Shown here one piece after another: positions 54,080-64,000 of a DNA stretch of 64,000 bases. The position numbers were made by a program, and so were the translations under genes. Location: contig JBHGNT010000017.1 of assembly GCA_043228905.1 (NCBI GenBank), positions 5,890,001 to 5,954,000 on the forward strand, in the 5' to 3' direction. This stretch comes from Azolla caroliniana (taxonomy: Eukaryota > Polypodiophyta). The notes beneath the pieces were generated by a model, which was not told the origin of the DNA, did not search any database, and worked only from the letters and a program-made list of their open reading frames with translations. Within the stretch, counting starts at the first letter, position 1, and every line of letters starts with the position of its first letter.

Positions 54080-54615
54080 GAGTTAGAATGATAAGCTACA
54101 AAATGTTAACCATAATCGTTCTAATATTCACCAACACATGTGATGAACGTGGACACACCCCTATGCCACTCCGCCTCTACATCTCTCAAGAAGAAAACTA
54201 GAGAGCAATCAAACGCCCTTGAATACCAAGCGTCAAAGTCTCTAATTGTCATGTAGTAGACATTATAAAGATAAGGGAATGTAAGTTACCCTGACGAGAA
54301 GCTATGGTAGGGAGACCATGAGCCAAACCCACATTGAAACCCTTCAACCCCCACTCATTTCCAAGAGACTTGGATAGAAATGAAACTAGTCTCAGCACGT
54401 AACCATTCCTTTATAGAACGTACTACACCCCATCACACTTTTGTACCACACTATAATTCTTTTACTTGTGTTCCCTTTTCATGTTTAAATCCCATTATTG
54501 GACCTTTAAGCCGCTTTTATGGTTTAACTTTATTTTATTTTTGATGATTGGGTACACATCCGATTCTTGTATCATTTGTCTCATGGGCCAACTTTGGTCT
54601 TAAAAGACGTTAATA

Positions 54616-54682
<67 letters not shown>
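54080..54682 (+). mobile_element. 5'-truncated LINE fragment with CT-repeat tail
   Basis: Diverged copy of the last 600 bp of the LINE that follows: AATGTTAACC..., ACGCCCTTGAATACCAAGCGT, CCAAGAGACTTGGATAGAAATGA, ATTTTTGATGATTGGGTACAC, TTTGTCTCATGGGCCAACTTT, GACGTTAATATCTTTCTCTCT, then a (CT)n tail (54622-54682). Older than the second copy. Confidence 0.78.
54622..54682. repeat. (CT)n microsatellite
   Basis: About 30 CT units at the LINE-LINE junction; probably the LINE tail grown by slippage. Confidence 0.9.
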
Positions 54683-54685
<3 letters not shown>

Positions 54686-57600
54686 ATATATGCTCGACAT
54701 GTTCAAGCCCATCTCTCCTCCCTTGATCCCTCCCTACCTTTAGAGAGCCTTAATACGAAACTCACACACATCCTTCATTCTGCAGCGGTTAGCAGCTTCC
54801 CATACACGAAACACTCCAATCAAGGTAAAGTAGGATCTATGCCACAAAATAGATGGTATGATGAGGATTGTAGGTGCTTACATCGACAACTTACAATATC
54901 GCAACTCAGTGGTAGTATTACCTCAGTACAAGCTCGTAAAGAAATGCGCAAGATGACACGTCGTAAGAGACGAGCATGGGAGGCATCCCAATATTGGGAA
55001 CTCTACCACATGCTCATGAGTAACGATTGTGCCACTGCATGGAAGAGATTACGGGAACCAAGACCACAAACACCCATCGAAGATCCCGAAACTTGGCACA
55101 CTTATACAGAGAGACTTTACCACATCCCAAACCAACCACCCATTCCAATGCCTTCCACACCCCGACCTACTGTGGGGACACTCTTCACGACCTCTAGGGT
55201 CACGAAGGTCATAAAGAAATTACAACATAGGAAGTCCATGGACCACACAGGATTGCGAGCAGAACACATCATATACACGAGAGAGTGCCTAGCTCCCTTA
55301 CTAACTCTAATCTTCAATCGTGCCCTTGCAGAGGGTTTTCCATCACAATGGACCATGAACACAGTGGCCCCCATACATAAGGGGGGGGACCCCATGGACC
55401 CAAATACTTATAGGACCATTATGATAGGTCATACCCTTGCTAAATTATATGGTGCAGTAATGGAGGCAGAGCTTAGCGAGTATATGGAGACCTTAAATCT
55501 TCGTGCACCTGAACAGGCCGGCTTTAGACGAGCCTTCTCCACTATTGACCATATCTTCACACTTAGATGCTTAATTGACCAGACTAAGGCTCGCAAGAAG
55601 AAACTATATTGTTGTTTTGTGGACTTCCGCAAAGCCTTTGACAGGTCCCTAGAGAGTGGTTGTTTGATAGGCTTAAGAGCTTGAGGATACCAGATGACAT
55701 GGTTTGGGCCATCTACGCACTATATGAACAAGTGTCCGGGTGTGTTCGATGCCCAGGCGGCATATCCGATAGTTTCACTAGCACTATTGGTGTAAAACAA
55801 GGTTGCCCCTTATCTCCGACTCTTTTTGGGATCTACATTGATGAGATCACAGATTTTATTGCTCATAAGGGAGGCAATTGAGTAGTCCTTGGAGATACAC
55901 AGGTGCGTACCTTGCTCTATGCAGATGACATAGTTTTGCTCTCTGAATCCGAACACGACCTACAAAGGCACCTTAATGCCTTAGATGACTTTTGCACACA
56001 ACGAGGATTGGTAGTGAATCTAGGGAAAACTAAAGTCCTTATCTTCCACACGTCGGCCCAAGTTAGAGCTAAGTGTCACCTAACTATCTCCCATAGCCCA
56101 GTTGAGGTGGTTGGATCATATGTCTATCTCGGAGTCACTTTCAGTGCCCGCTCAGGTAAATTTTCGATGACACAAGCAGCGAAGGATAGACTTACAAGAG
56201 GACATGCATCCCTCTCACTCCTCGAGAGACAATGCCACCAAGCATACTTCCAAGAGCCACGAACTAAAGGGTGGCTCTTTGACTCATTAGTGACTCCCTC
56301 TCTCATGTATGCATCAGCGGTTTGGGCCCCAGGACTACCATCTTTCATGTGGACGCAATTAGAGAGACCATTGGTGAGGATGTTATCACGCCAACTCCGA
56401 AGCAAATCGTCGGTCCCACAGGACATTATTAGGGCTGAGTTCACTCTACCCCCTATGTTAGTAGAAGCACTTTTTCAACTGGTAGTCTTTATACACAGGA
56501 TACATAACCAACCACTTGATAGAATATCCCACCAAGCCTTTAAGGCTTCTCGAGCATTGTATGAGTCCGGCTATACTAGCTCATGGTATGGCATGATGGT
56601 GAGTTGGCTTCTTGCCAACGGTCTAGACATTACTAACCTCCCCCCCCTTAAGTACGACCACACGAATGATAACACTTTACTCTCTCATGAGGACCGTAAT
56701 AAAGTAATACGCCAAGAAATATGGCAAATTTATACCCGGTATAAATGGATCACCCCACTAGAGCCACTCCCATCTAAAATGTCGTACTATAAGGAACACT
56801 TTATGCACTTCTCTGAGTTAGGTTTTATCACGCGCCCAAAATATCTAGATGTATTCTTACCACATGCATTAAGGGTTGCCATTGGTCAACTTAGAATATC
56901 ATCTCACCAACTTGAGATTGAGAATGGATGTACTAATGGAGTCCCTAGGGAGGAAAGGATATGTAGGTTATGCCACATAGAGATAGAGGATGAGTACCAT
57001 TTTACATGCAAATGCCCCACCTATGCTGAGATAAGGGAAAAATACCAAGACATACTTGGTTCCTCTCCCACCCTCCCTAAACTATTAGATACACTAGATA
57101 TAAAGAAATTAGGTAGATACATCTTAGAATTGAAACACCACAGAGAGAACAAATTACAAAACGTTGATAATAATGTTGCTAATGTTTACCAACATATAAC
57201 AAATGAAGTTTTTCAGGAACAGGGGGAGACAATGAATGTCGACACACCTGCACCACTCGGACTTCTCCTTGATGAAGCAGAAAATCAAAGAAGAACCAAA
57301 CGCCCTCGGATGCCGGGTTTCAAAGCAACTCGACGAGATGTAGAAGCAATAAAGAAAATAAGGGAACGTGAACTACACCGCCTAGAAGCCATGGCTAGGG
57401 CACTCTATGCATCGGGACCATGGGTCACACCCACACCAAAAACTTTTGACCTCCCACTTCTTTTTGAGAGACTTGGGTGGAAATGAGATTAGGCTTGGTG
57501 CAAAGTTTTGTACACTACTAGAACTTTCTTAGCTTAAGCTATTTTCTTTTATTTTTAGTTTTGATGATTGGATAAACACTCATTTTTTGTTGTAACCTAT

Positions 57601-57700
57601 TTGTCTCATGGGCCAAATTTGGCCTTAGAAGACGTTAATATATCTTTCTTTCTTTTCTTTCTTTCTCTCTCTCTCTCTCTCTCTATTATTCCAAGCCATT
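54683..57700 (+). mobile_element. LINE (non-LTR retrotransposon) without endonuclease part
   Basis: Begins within the ORF2 linker (ARHVQAHLSSLDPS near 54695) and runs to a TTAATATATCTTTCTTTC...(TC)n tail near 57690. The endonuclease domain upstream is missing, consistent with 5' truncation. The 3' end is not poly(A) but a T/C-rich microsatellite, as in the older copy next to it. Confidence 0.82.
54839..57486 (+). pseudogene. LINE ORF2: reverse transcriptase and C-terminal CCHC, disrupted
   Basis: Frame open upstream of ATG 54839. RT blocks: KKLQHRKSMDHTGLRAEHII, NTVAPIHKGGDPMDPNTYRT, APEQAGFRRAFSTIDHIFTL, CCFVDFRKAFD. A 1-nt loss near 55643 shifts the frame before VPREWLFDRLKSL; then IGVKQGCPLSPTLFGIYIDE, a TGA at 55879, and LLYADDIVLLSE. 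The rest is open to 57486, with the cysteine/histidine motif CRLCHIEIEDEYHFTCKCPT and the basic end KRPRMPGFKATRRDVEAIKK. Not L1-like in its C-terminal half; the clade is unassigned. Confidence 0.9.
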
Positions 57701-58149
57701 TTGGTCTCTTTAAAGAGGTATTAATATGTCTTTCTTTCTTTCTATGTGATAGACAAATAGGGTCTACATATGTATGTATGTATGTACGTGAATGATATGG
57801 TCTCTGCCCATCCTGACCCTTCTTCTTTTCCTTTAGGTTTTGTCCGCCTAGGAGTCCTTTGAGAATCAATTGGGTACACAGCCCCATAAGACAAAATTAA
57901 CATGTACTTTCGAAAATAACATTATACCCCATAAGACATGATGTGCCATAAGCATATTATTAAAGTTTGCCTCTACAAGGTCTTGATGGATATCGTCACA
58001 CACTAACATTCAAGTGGCCAATCACCACATAGATAGATATACATATAATGGGAAGGCTGCACCGCATATAGTATATACAAACAGTACTTGGAATCCGTTG
58101 GCTAATATACAAGGTACTGAATGACTATATATACATAACAGAGGCAACC
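57701..58149. other. Intergenic region between LINE and MYB gene
   Basis: T-rich with (ATGT)n at about 57767-57785. It contains the 3' flank of the RVE-like gene. No gene seen. Confidence 0.6.
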
Positions 58150-61080
58150 TCATGACCACCACCGGTCAACAATAGCTTCAGTTTTACAATCACTGGATGG
58201 CTCTACTTCATATGAATCTTGTGGCCCAGATTTATCTTCTTCAGATCCCGACGAAAAACTTCCACCTGGTGTGTGAAGCAAGCACTCTTGCAATAAAGAT
58301 GCATTCTGTATCTTTAAGCTCTCTTCACTACTCGCATTAGCTTCGCTGCTTTGTAGGTTCCCTTCATTAAGATAGCATTCCAATGGAATGTCTTGTAGCT
58401 CATTGGACGCTAGCATCATATCTCCTTCCTCATTGGGTTCTGATTCACCCCTATCATCGGTTACTTTCATGAATTCACAGATGCCTGAAACAAATGTGCC
58501 ATCTCCACTCTCCTGTAATCAGAAAACCAACAATGCATTTCAGTAAGCGGAAATCTTGTCAAGAGTTCCACCTGCATGAAATCATTGACACATGCTTCAT
58601 TGCAATATGAATACTTACCAAAGCTGGTTCAGATATAGGAACATGAGCAGGGGACTTGCTTCCTATGTTATGGTCTGATGGAGGTATTTTAGCTTCCGCA
58701 TCCATATCATAGACCGATAGAAAAAGTTTCTGTATTTATAGAGAAAGAAACTACATCATTAGAGCCCAACCCATTGTTACTACAACATAAACAAGGTAAG
58801 CAGTGTATTTACATGCTCTTCAAAATCACCACTGGATAAGTTTATGGATAAGTTTCTCATTAAAAGCAAAACCTGCAAAACATGTAAACATTTATTAATT
58901 TCCTCATGGTATATGATGTTGAGAAAACACATTTTTAAAGATATGAAGTCATTCAAATTCTCACAGTTTCACGATCAATGGGTGCCATCTCGTCCATCCT
59001 TTCCCGGTGTCCATGTGCAGTGGGATCAAAAACACTACCCAGAAAACTATAGACCTCAGCAAAGTCGGGCATCACTGGAAAAATAATGTGGTTTTCAATG
59101 AATTTTCACATGCATATATGCATATATTTTCAACTTTCAATAAAAAATTTGGAAGCCTTAATGTTATTGTCTTACCTGCATAAGTTTAAGTTATCCAAAA
59201 CATGTCCTCAAAATTCAAACGAATCATTCATAGATAAGACAGTTTCAGCTTGAAGCACAAGAGAACGGTTTCAATGATTACAAACTCACCTCTGAGGACA
59301 ACATCACCGTCACTTTGACCAATTGGCATCACCTGAGGAGAAGGACCACTGCTACCCATTTGGTCCTTGGAATGACCACCAGTTACAGATCCAACCTTAG
59401 AATCTACTGAAGAGATCAGAAGTGTGCATGACAAATTGATGAATACAAATTAAGACAGAAAAATAACTAGACCCTACCTTTCTTCAACCCAAAGTTTCCA
59501 GGAGGTGTCATATGATGAACCCAAGCAGACATTGTTGAAGCAGAAGCAAGGCTAGTAGCTGGTTGAATACCAGCAGTATAATTTAGCTCAGCTTGACTCG
59601 CAGACACAGGCATTTGCTGTGACGCAGTGGCTACACCAACAACATTAAGATTAACACATGCTAAAACGTTCAAGATTATCATTAATACACAGTAAAATAT
59701 ATTCAAGAGTATGATTAATACACAATAAAATTTCAGAATTATGAAATAATATGCACACAAATGTTCAATAATAGAACAATCATAGTAATGCTCTTACTAC
59801 TTTTAGACGCCTTTTGTGGATAAGGTTGTGCTGATTTACGCTTAGGTCGTGGAGGAGGCACATGTTGCCCAGTACCATTTTTTTGCACCTTTAAGAAATA
59901 CTTCTGTGCATGACTGCGTATCTACAAATCATCAAAACATGGACCCCGTTCAATAGATCCCCATTTTCACAAAGGTCATGGACCATTCAATAACTGACCT
60001 ACCCTATATGAATATCATATCATTGTATGCCATTCATGAAAACATTCACAAATCACTGAAACCTCACTTGAATTACTGTTTTGGAACCAACAAACGCTTC
60101 GATCTTCTTCCAATCCCGATCAAATCTGTTACATAAAAAGTGCCAGAGAAACCATTACTGAACCAGATATTACTACAAGAAATTTACTCCAAAGATACAA
60201 AGAGAATTTTGCAAAACGCAATTGCAAAACTCCTCCATTTATTGAAAATATGAACACTTGCATCCCTATTAGATTTCAACTTGTCGATAAGCAAATGCAA
60301 ACTAGCCTTCATATTTGAACATGGAATGGCAAACCCATTTAATCAAGGAATGCCCTGGAATATGAGATTAAAACATTGTCTAATTAAACTGAAATGTCTC
60401 ATCATCATACTATGAGAAGATTCTGTTAGAAATAGATATTAAGTGCCACACAAGCAACTTGGATCATAATGATTAAGACAGACAAGACTAGCTCTCCCAA
60501 CATTCCATGCACTAGTTTACAATAGACGCTTTTAGAAGCAGATCAGACTTCTCTCAATTTACTCCTAATGCCATAGGCTTTGACTCCGGTGTATGAATAT
60601 CCCTCAAATGAGCCATCAAAAGTAGTTCTATAAATTTATCTGACATTCGTTGAATATAATGGAACATTGCACGGACAAGATGGCATAATTCCAGAAGCAA
60701 AATGCACAAGGAAATCATGGAAAACCTTTACCCAGAGAAGAATAGAAGCAATTTGCAGACATAATACCCGAGGAAAAGCTCAGAAATAGATAATAGGAAC
60801 CAATATCCAGAGAGAAAAACCATTCTTTGAAACCAAAGTATAGGATCACACAAGGAGTACCACGTAGGATGAAAGAAAGACGGGAGACTTACAATTGAAG
60901 CGCTTCAATAAATTTGTCGTGTTCTTGTTCCGTCCAGCTCTCTCTCGACTTCGTGATGGTGTAAGGTTTTCTAACTCTTTTGGAGATGTCTTCTGCAGCA
61001 ACAGCAGCGGCAGAAGCAGAAGGAACAGAATCCGACACAGTAGAACTCAGCATCTCGGCCATCCCGGAATGCACAGCCAT
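58150..61080 (-). CDS. REVEILLE/LHY-CCA1-like MYB transcription factor (RVE6/RVE8 type), complete
   Basis: Nuclear single-repeat MYB of the SHAQKYF class; RVE4/6/8 relatives activate evening-phased clock genes in Arabidopsis. Nine coding exons, minus strand: 61080-60893, 60125-60068, 59921-59798, 59630-59478, 59406-59290, 59074-58965, 58872-58813, 58729-58619, 58512-58150. Total 1,284 nt, 427 aa, phases all consistent, GT/AG throughout. The MYB repeat is at about 44-95 ([43 protein letters not shown]), followed by a proline/basic stretch ([16 protein letters not shown]). The LCL-type C-terminal block is [53 protein letters not shown]. Start MAVHSG chosen; an upstream in-frame ATG (61152) would add a serine/phenylalanine run coded by a GGA repeat and is unlikely. 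The acidic tail is longer than in Arabidopsis RVE8. Confidence 0.94.
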
Positions 61081-61861
61081 GGAAACAAGGCGAATCAGAA
61101 TAAAGAAGAAGAAGGAGGAGGAGGAGGAGGAGGAGGAGAGCAGAGAAAGCAAATCAGGTTATGGAAGGAAGGAAAGTGTGCAGAAACCCTAAATCTCTGG
61201 TTTCCTGGTTTTCCTGGTTTTCTGGTTTTCTGGTTTTCTGGTTTTCTGGTTTTCTAGCTGGTTGGGCAATGGGGAGTGTGGGGTGGGGGGGTTTATCAAG
61301 TGTCATCTCGTGTGTGGTTGGGGAAGACCCACCATATTATTTCTTCTCCTGGACCAAAATTTCTCCATTCCACACTTGTCCCCCACCACACCAGTAACCC
61401 AATTTATGCCAAGGTTGACATACGTACTCTCTCTCTCTCTCTCTCGTCCCTAGGATCGGTCGATCTGCTCTCGCTCGCTCGCTTCCTCCTGTGCCTTCCG
61501 TGATCACTCACGTTCACCCCCTTCTTGGGACGAAGTTCGAATGAATAATCGCATGCTCGAATCAAATCTGGATTACATTTATTTTTTTAAGTGTCCAAGA
61601 GTTCTTGACCCGTTTGCCGCGAATCGAAGGATGACATGATCGTCCCCTCCTCGAAACGAATTTGGAGGATGGTTGGGTTCTTGAACATATATAGGTTTGA
61701 TAATATTGTTGTCGGAGATGAGAATGAGATGAATGTGTTGATTCAGTCAAAAGACTTGTGTTTTCAATCATATTTGTGCAATCTTTCGACCTATGTATAT
61801 GTTTGGCTCGTTCTATTTCAGACCCACTCACTCCATTTATCAAGGTATCATGCTTGATCAT
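61081..61861. promoter_or_regulatory. 5' UTR and promoter region of the RVE-like gene
   Basis: Has a GGA/GAA repeat (61104-61138) in the leader, an 8-bp GGTTTTCT tandem repeat (about 61200-61255), and a (CT)n run (61429-61446). No clear TATA box and no upstream gene. The small ORFs are shadows of repeats. Confidence 0.5.
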
Positions 61862-62330
61862 TGTTTTGTGAGGCTCACAAAGTTCCAATTTGGATCAGAG
61901 CAAATTTTAACTTTAACATCCATTATAAGAGAGACAACACCTTAAATATTTCTACTTAGAGGAGAGGCCAACAAGTAAACTAGGTGGAGTTCAACTTGTT
62001 ATATAGGGGCATGTGCTTTCAAAGATATTGTAGGTGCTCTGCGAGAAAGCAAGCAATAAGCTTAATGTTCTGTCAAAAGAAGTTAAAGTGTGGACAATGG
62101 AAGGACTATATGTTATGTGATGGAAGGACAAGGAGTAGTAGGGTGGGAAGGTGACTATATAAGTGCTCTCTCACCTCCCTGGTAATGGTTGTTGGTTATT
62201 CTTGTATTTTGCTCCTTATTAATACAGTTTTTACCTGCCTTTTCTATATACGTCGAGCTCTCTCAATTTCTCTCCTTCTCTCACACACACATATCACTTC
62301 CATTGCACATATCACTCACGATTATTTACA
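61862..62330 (+). mobile_element. Copia-like 5' LTR with tRNA-Met primer site
   Basis: LTR end ...GATTATTTACA directly followed by TGGTATCAGAGC (62331-62342). Has GACTATATAAGTGCTCTC (TATA) and CA-rich sequence before the end, as in the solo LTR at 51596. The left edge is uncertain. Confidence 0.65.
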
Positions 62331-62392
62331 TGGTATCAGAGCGATTGGTAGCCTGATCCAAGCTTATTCGTGGGTGTTGTGTCTAAGTCTTT

Positions 62393-62842
62393 TGTTAAGA
62401 GATCAAGCTCAACTTAGTTTAGATAGTTAGTCAACCATGTAACTTCGTAGTTACCTAGATAAAATCTAGTTAGAAGTGTTGACTATAACGCCTTAAATAA
62501 GACCTTGTACTTACGTGGGATATTATCGATCCTCCACTCCTAAGTACATTTAATATAGGACTTACACCTTAGTACCTATATTCTACTCACACATGTGCAC
62601 CTTTGCACATGAGATGTATATATACCTCATTGTGGGTATTTTTGTATTTGATGATGTTGATGCTAATTTAATATATAGTTACTCATCCCCCATCGTGTGT
62701 TGTTTATAAGTGTTAACTTCCTCTCTCTCTCTCTTCCTCTCACACACATACACACACATATCACTTAATCTTCTGCTTATCAACTAATCACATAATTAGG
62801 TACTAATTAATCCTTGCTTAATTACTTACCTAATTCTTAACA
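62393..62842 (+). mobile_element. Second copia-like LTR (450 bp)
   Basis: TGTTAAGAGATCAAGCTCAA ... TAATTCTTAACA, the same family as 51596-52007. The flanks TCTTT and CCTAC do not match, so it is not a solo LTR with TSD. It is probably the 5' LTR of the element whose gag follows; no canonical primer site was found behind it. Confidence 0.65.
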
Positions 62843-62925
62843 CCTACATTCATGGAGAATTGGTTGATCACTGTAGCAACAACCTGCACAGTTCGTATCA
62901 TAGAGAAGAAGAAGAAGATTCAAGA

Positions 62926-63790
62926 TGAATACTCAGATGGGAAACGTTCTTCCTATTGAGAAACTCGACAAAAACAATTTTGCATCTTGGGAATACAAGA
63001 TGCACCAATACCTTGTCGGCCAAGGTTATTGGGGCTACATCCCCGCTAAGTCGAAGGAGCACAAAAAACGCAACCTAGACTGACACACGCAAACTACCCA
63101 ACCTGGGAGTAGGCTACGAGTCATGTGTTGTACTGCCTTGCATCATGTGTACATGATCACATGCTCGACTACATTTGAGAGGAAAAAACGTCGGAGGAGG
63201 CGTGAGGGAACCTCAAGAATATCTTAATGGCTGCTTGCAAGCTTCAACTCCGTCAAGAGTTGAACAGTATTCAACAGAGGGACATGTCAATCGGCAACTA
63301 CACCTTGAAGATCAAGGAGTTGTGTGAGGCCCTCGCGTTGATCAATGTCAACATTGATGACGATGAAATGGTGTAGATATGCTTCAAAGGCTTGGCACCT
63401 CGGTTTGGCTCAATAAGGTCGGTCGTTCTCGCGAGAGAGGATCCTCCCTCCTTTTTCGATCTCCAGTCAATGTTACTGGTTGAAGAAAACCATGTCCGAA
63501 CAAGGAGAAATGTACAAGAGGGGACACATGCTCTATTTGAACTCGGATGGAGGAAGAGGACAAGGTTGTGGCAGAAGAGGTTGATACGTGCAAGACCGAC
63601 ACAACCAAGGGCAGTCCCATGAGCACAACTTCTACTATTGACAAGATATCACAAACACGGGAGGAGCCTCGAGTGGAAGGGGGAGCAATCATGCCGGACC
63701 CAACTAACAGAACAACTTCGTCCAGTGCAGATATTGTGGGAAATTCGGTCACTACGAGATAGAGTTTCGGAAAAGAAAAGTGAGACAACA
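62926..63790 (+). pseudogene. Copia gag (UBN2-type), broken
   Basis: ATG 62926: MNTQMGNVLPIEKLDKNNFA, SWEYKMHQYLVGQGYWGYIP, then an in-frame TGA. Further on come ILMAACKLQLRQELNSIQQR, YTLKIKELCEALALINVNID and GLAPRFGSIRSVVLAREDPP, and a remnant knuckle QCRYCGKFGHYEIEF whose last cysteine is phenylalanine. There are several stops and frameshifts. The protein is unlike copia A/B. Confidence 0.9.
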
Positions 63791-64000
63791 TTCATGAGCC
63801 GACAACTCACAAATTACGCCTCAAATTCCGACTACGATGATATTGTGGGAACAACATTCATGAGCCTCGAGTGGAAGGGGGAGCAATCATGCCGGACCCA
63901 ACTAACAGAACAACTTCGTCCAGTGCAGATATTGTGGGAAATTCGGTCACTACGAGATAGAGTTTCGGAAAAGAAAAGTGAGACAACATTCATGAGCCTC
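63664..64000 (+). repeat. 198-bp tandem duplication around the gag zinc knuckle
   Basis: GAGCCTCGAGTGGAAGGGGG recurs at 63664 and 63862 (period 198 bp). The second copy repeats the knuckle, and the window ends with CATGAGCCTC, perhaps the start of a third copy. Confidence 0.85.

Noticed and set aside
57606-57887. 93-aa minus-strand ORF
   Set aside because: Translation of a GA repeat; no coding character.

Overview
The window is nuclear DNA of a land plant. It holds two recognisable host genes, one at each side: an elongation factor 2 (eEF2) gene on the minus strand (1 to about 5,090, 3' end outside the window) and a REVEILLE/LHY-CCA1-like MYB gene on the minus strand (58,150 to 61,080, complete with nine coding exons). 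Nearly everything from 6.8 kb to 57.7 kb is transposable elements nested in one another. The species cannot be named from this sequence. Ty3/gypsy elements that appear to be self-primed, plus a non-L1-looking LINE, would fit a fern, lycophyte or other non-model plant better than a typical angiosperm, but this is only a lean.

Nesting, outermost first, with target-site duplications (TSD) read directly. E1 is a decayed gypsy element on the minus strand (3' LTR 6,843-7,241, pol to 8,902), cut by E2, a related gypsy element on the plus strand (LTR 8,903-9,302, then gag-pol). E2 is split into three parts (8,903-11,152; 46,412-46,787; 52,348-54,079) by two insertions and is cut short by a LINE. The first insertion into E2 is E3, a different gypsy chromovirus on the minus strand (11,153-46,411, TSD CAAGG). 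E3 in turn contains three elements: a large DNA transposon (11,871-27,926, perfect 20-bp terminal inverted repeats), an intact young gypsy element (31,801-37,735, TSD GTAAA) and a copia element (39,053-45,329, TSD ATAAC). That copia element contains a TRIM (41,862-42,751, TSD AAAAG). The DNA transposon contains an intact copia element (22,477-27,879, TSD ATTAG) and a copia fragment (about 20,281-21,047). The second insertion into E2 is a 5.56-kb element with inverted termini (46,788-52,347, TSD ATTG). It carries a captured ubiquitin-conjugating enzyme fragment, a 1.5-kb foldback and a solo LTR (51,596-52,007, TSD AACGA).

Most interesting: (1) The E1/E2/intact-gypsy family has a predicted transcript start whose first 11 nt are perfectly complementary to the primer-binding site just behind the 5' LTR. 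The two elements in which both sites are present differ in sequence but keep the pairing by compensatory changes. This points to Tf1/sushi-like self-priming. Their LTRs also carry arrays of heat-shock elements directly upstream of the TATA box, and the intact copy has a GTTAAAC slippery site just before the gag stop. (2) The DNA transposon is unusual. It has a spliced 611-codon accessory gene with a RING-like finger, an ORF with an FCP1/NIF-like phosphatase domain, and a minus-strand DDE-like transposase whose signature I cannot place in a standard plant superfamily. Palindromic AGCTAATTAGCT arrays fill one intron of each spliced gene and recur at the element ends.

The right edge (about 61,862-64,000) holds copia LTRs and a broken copia gag running off the window.
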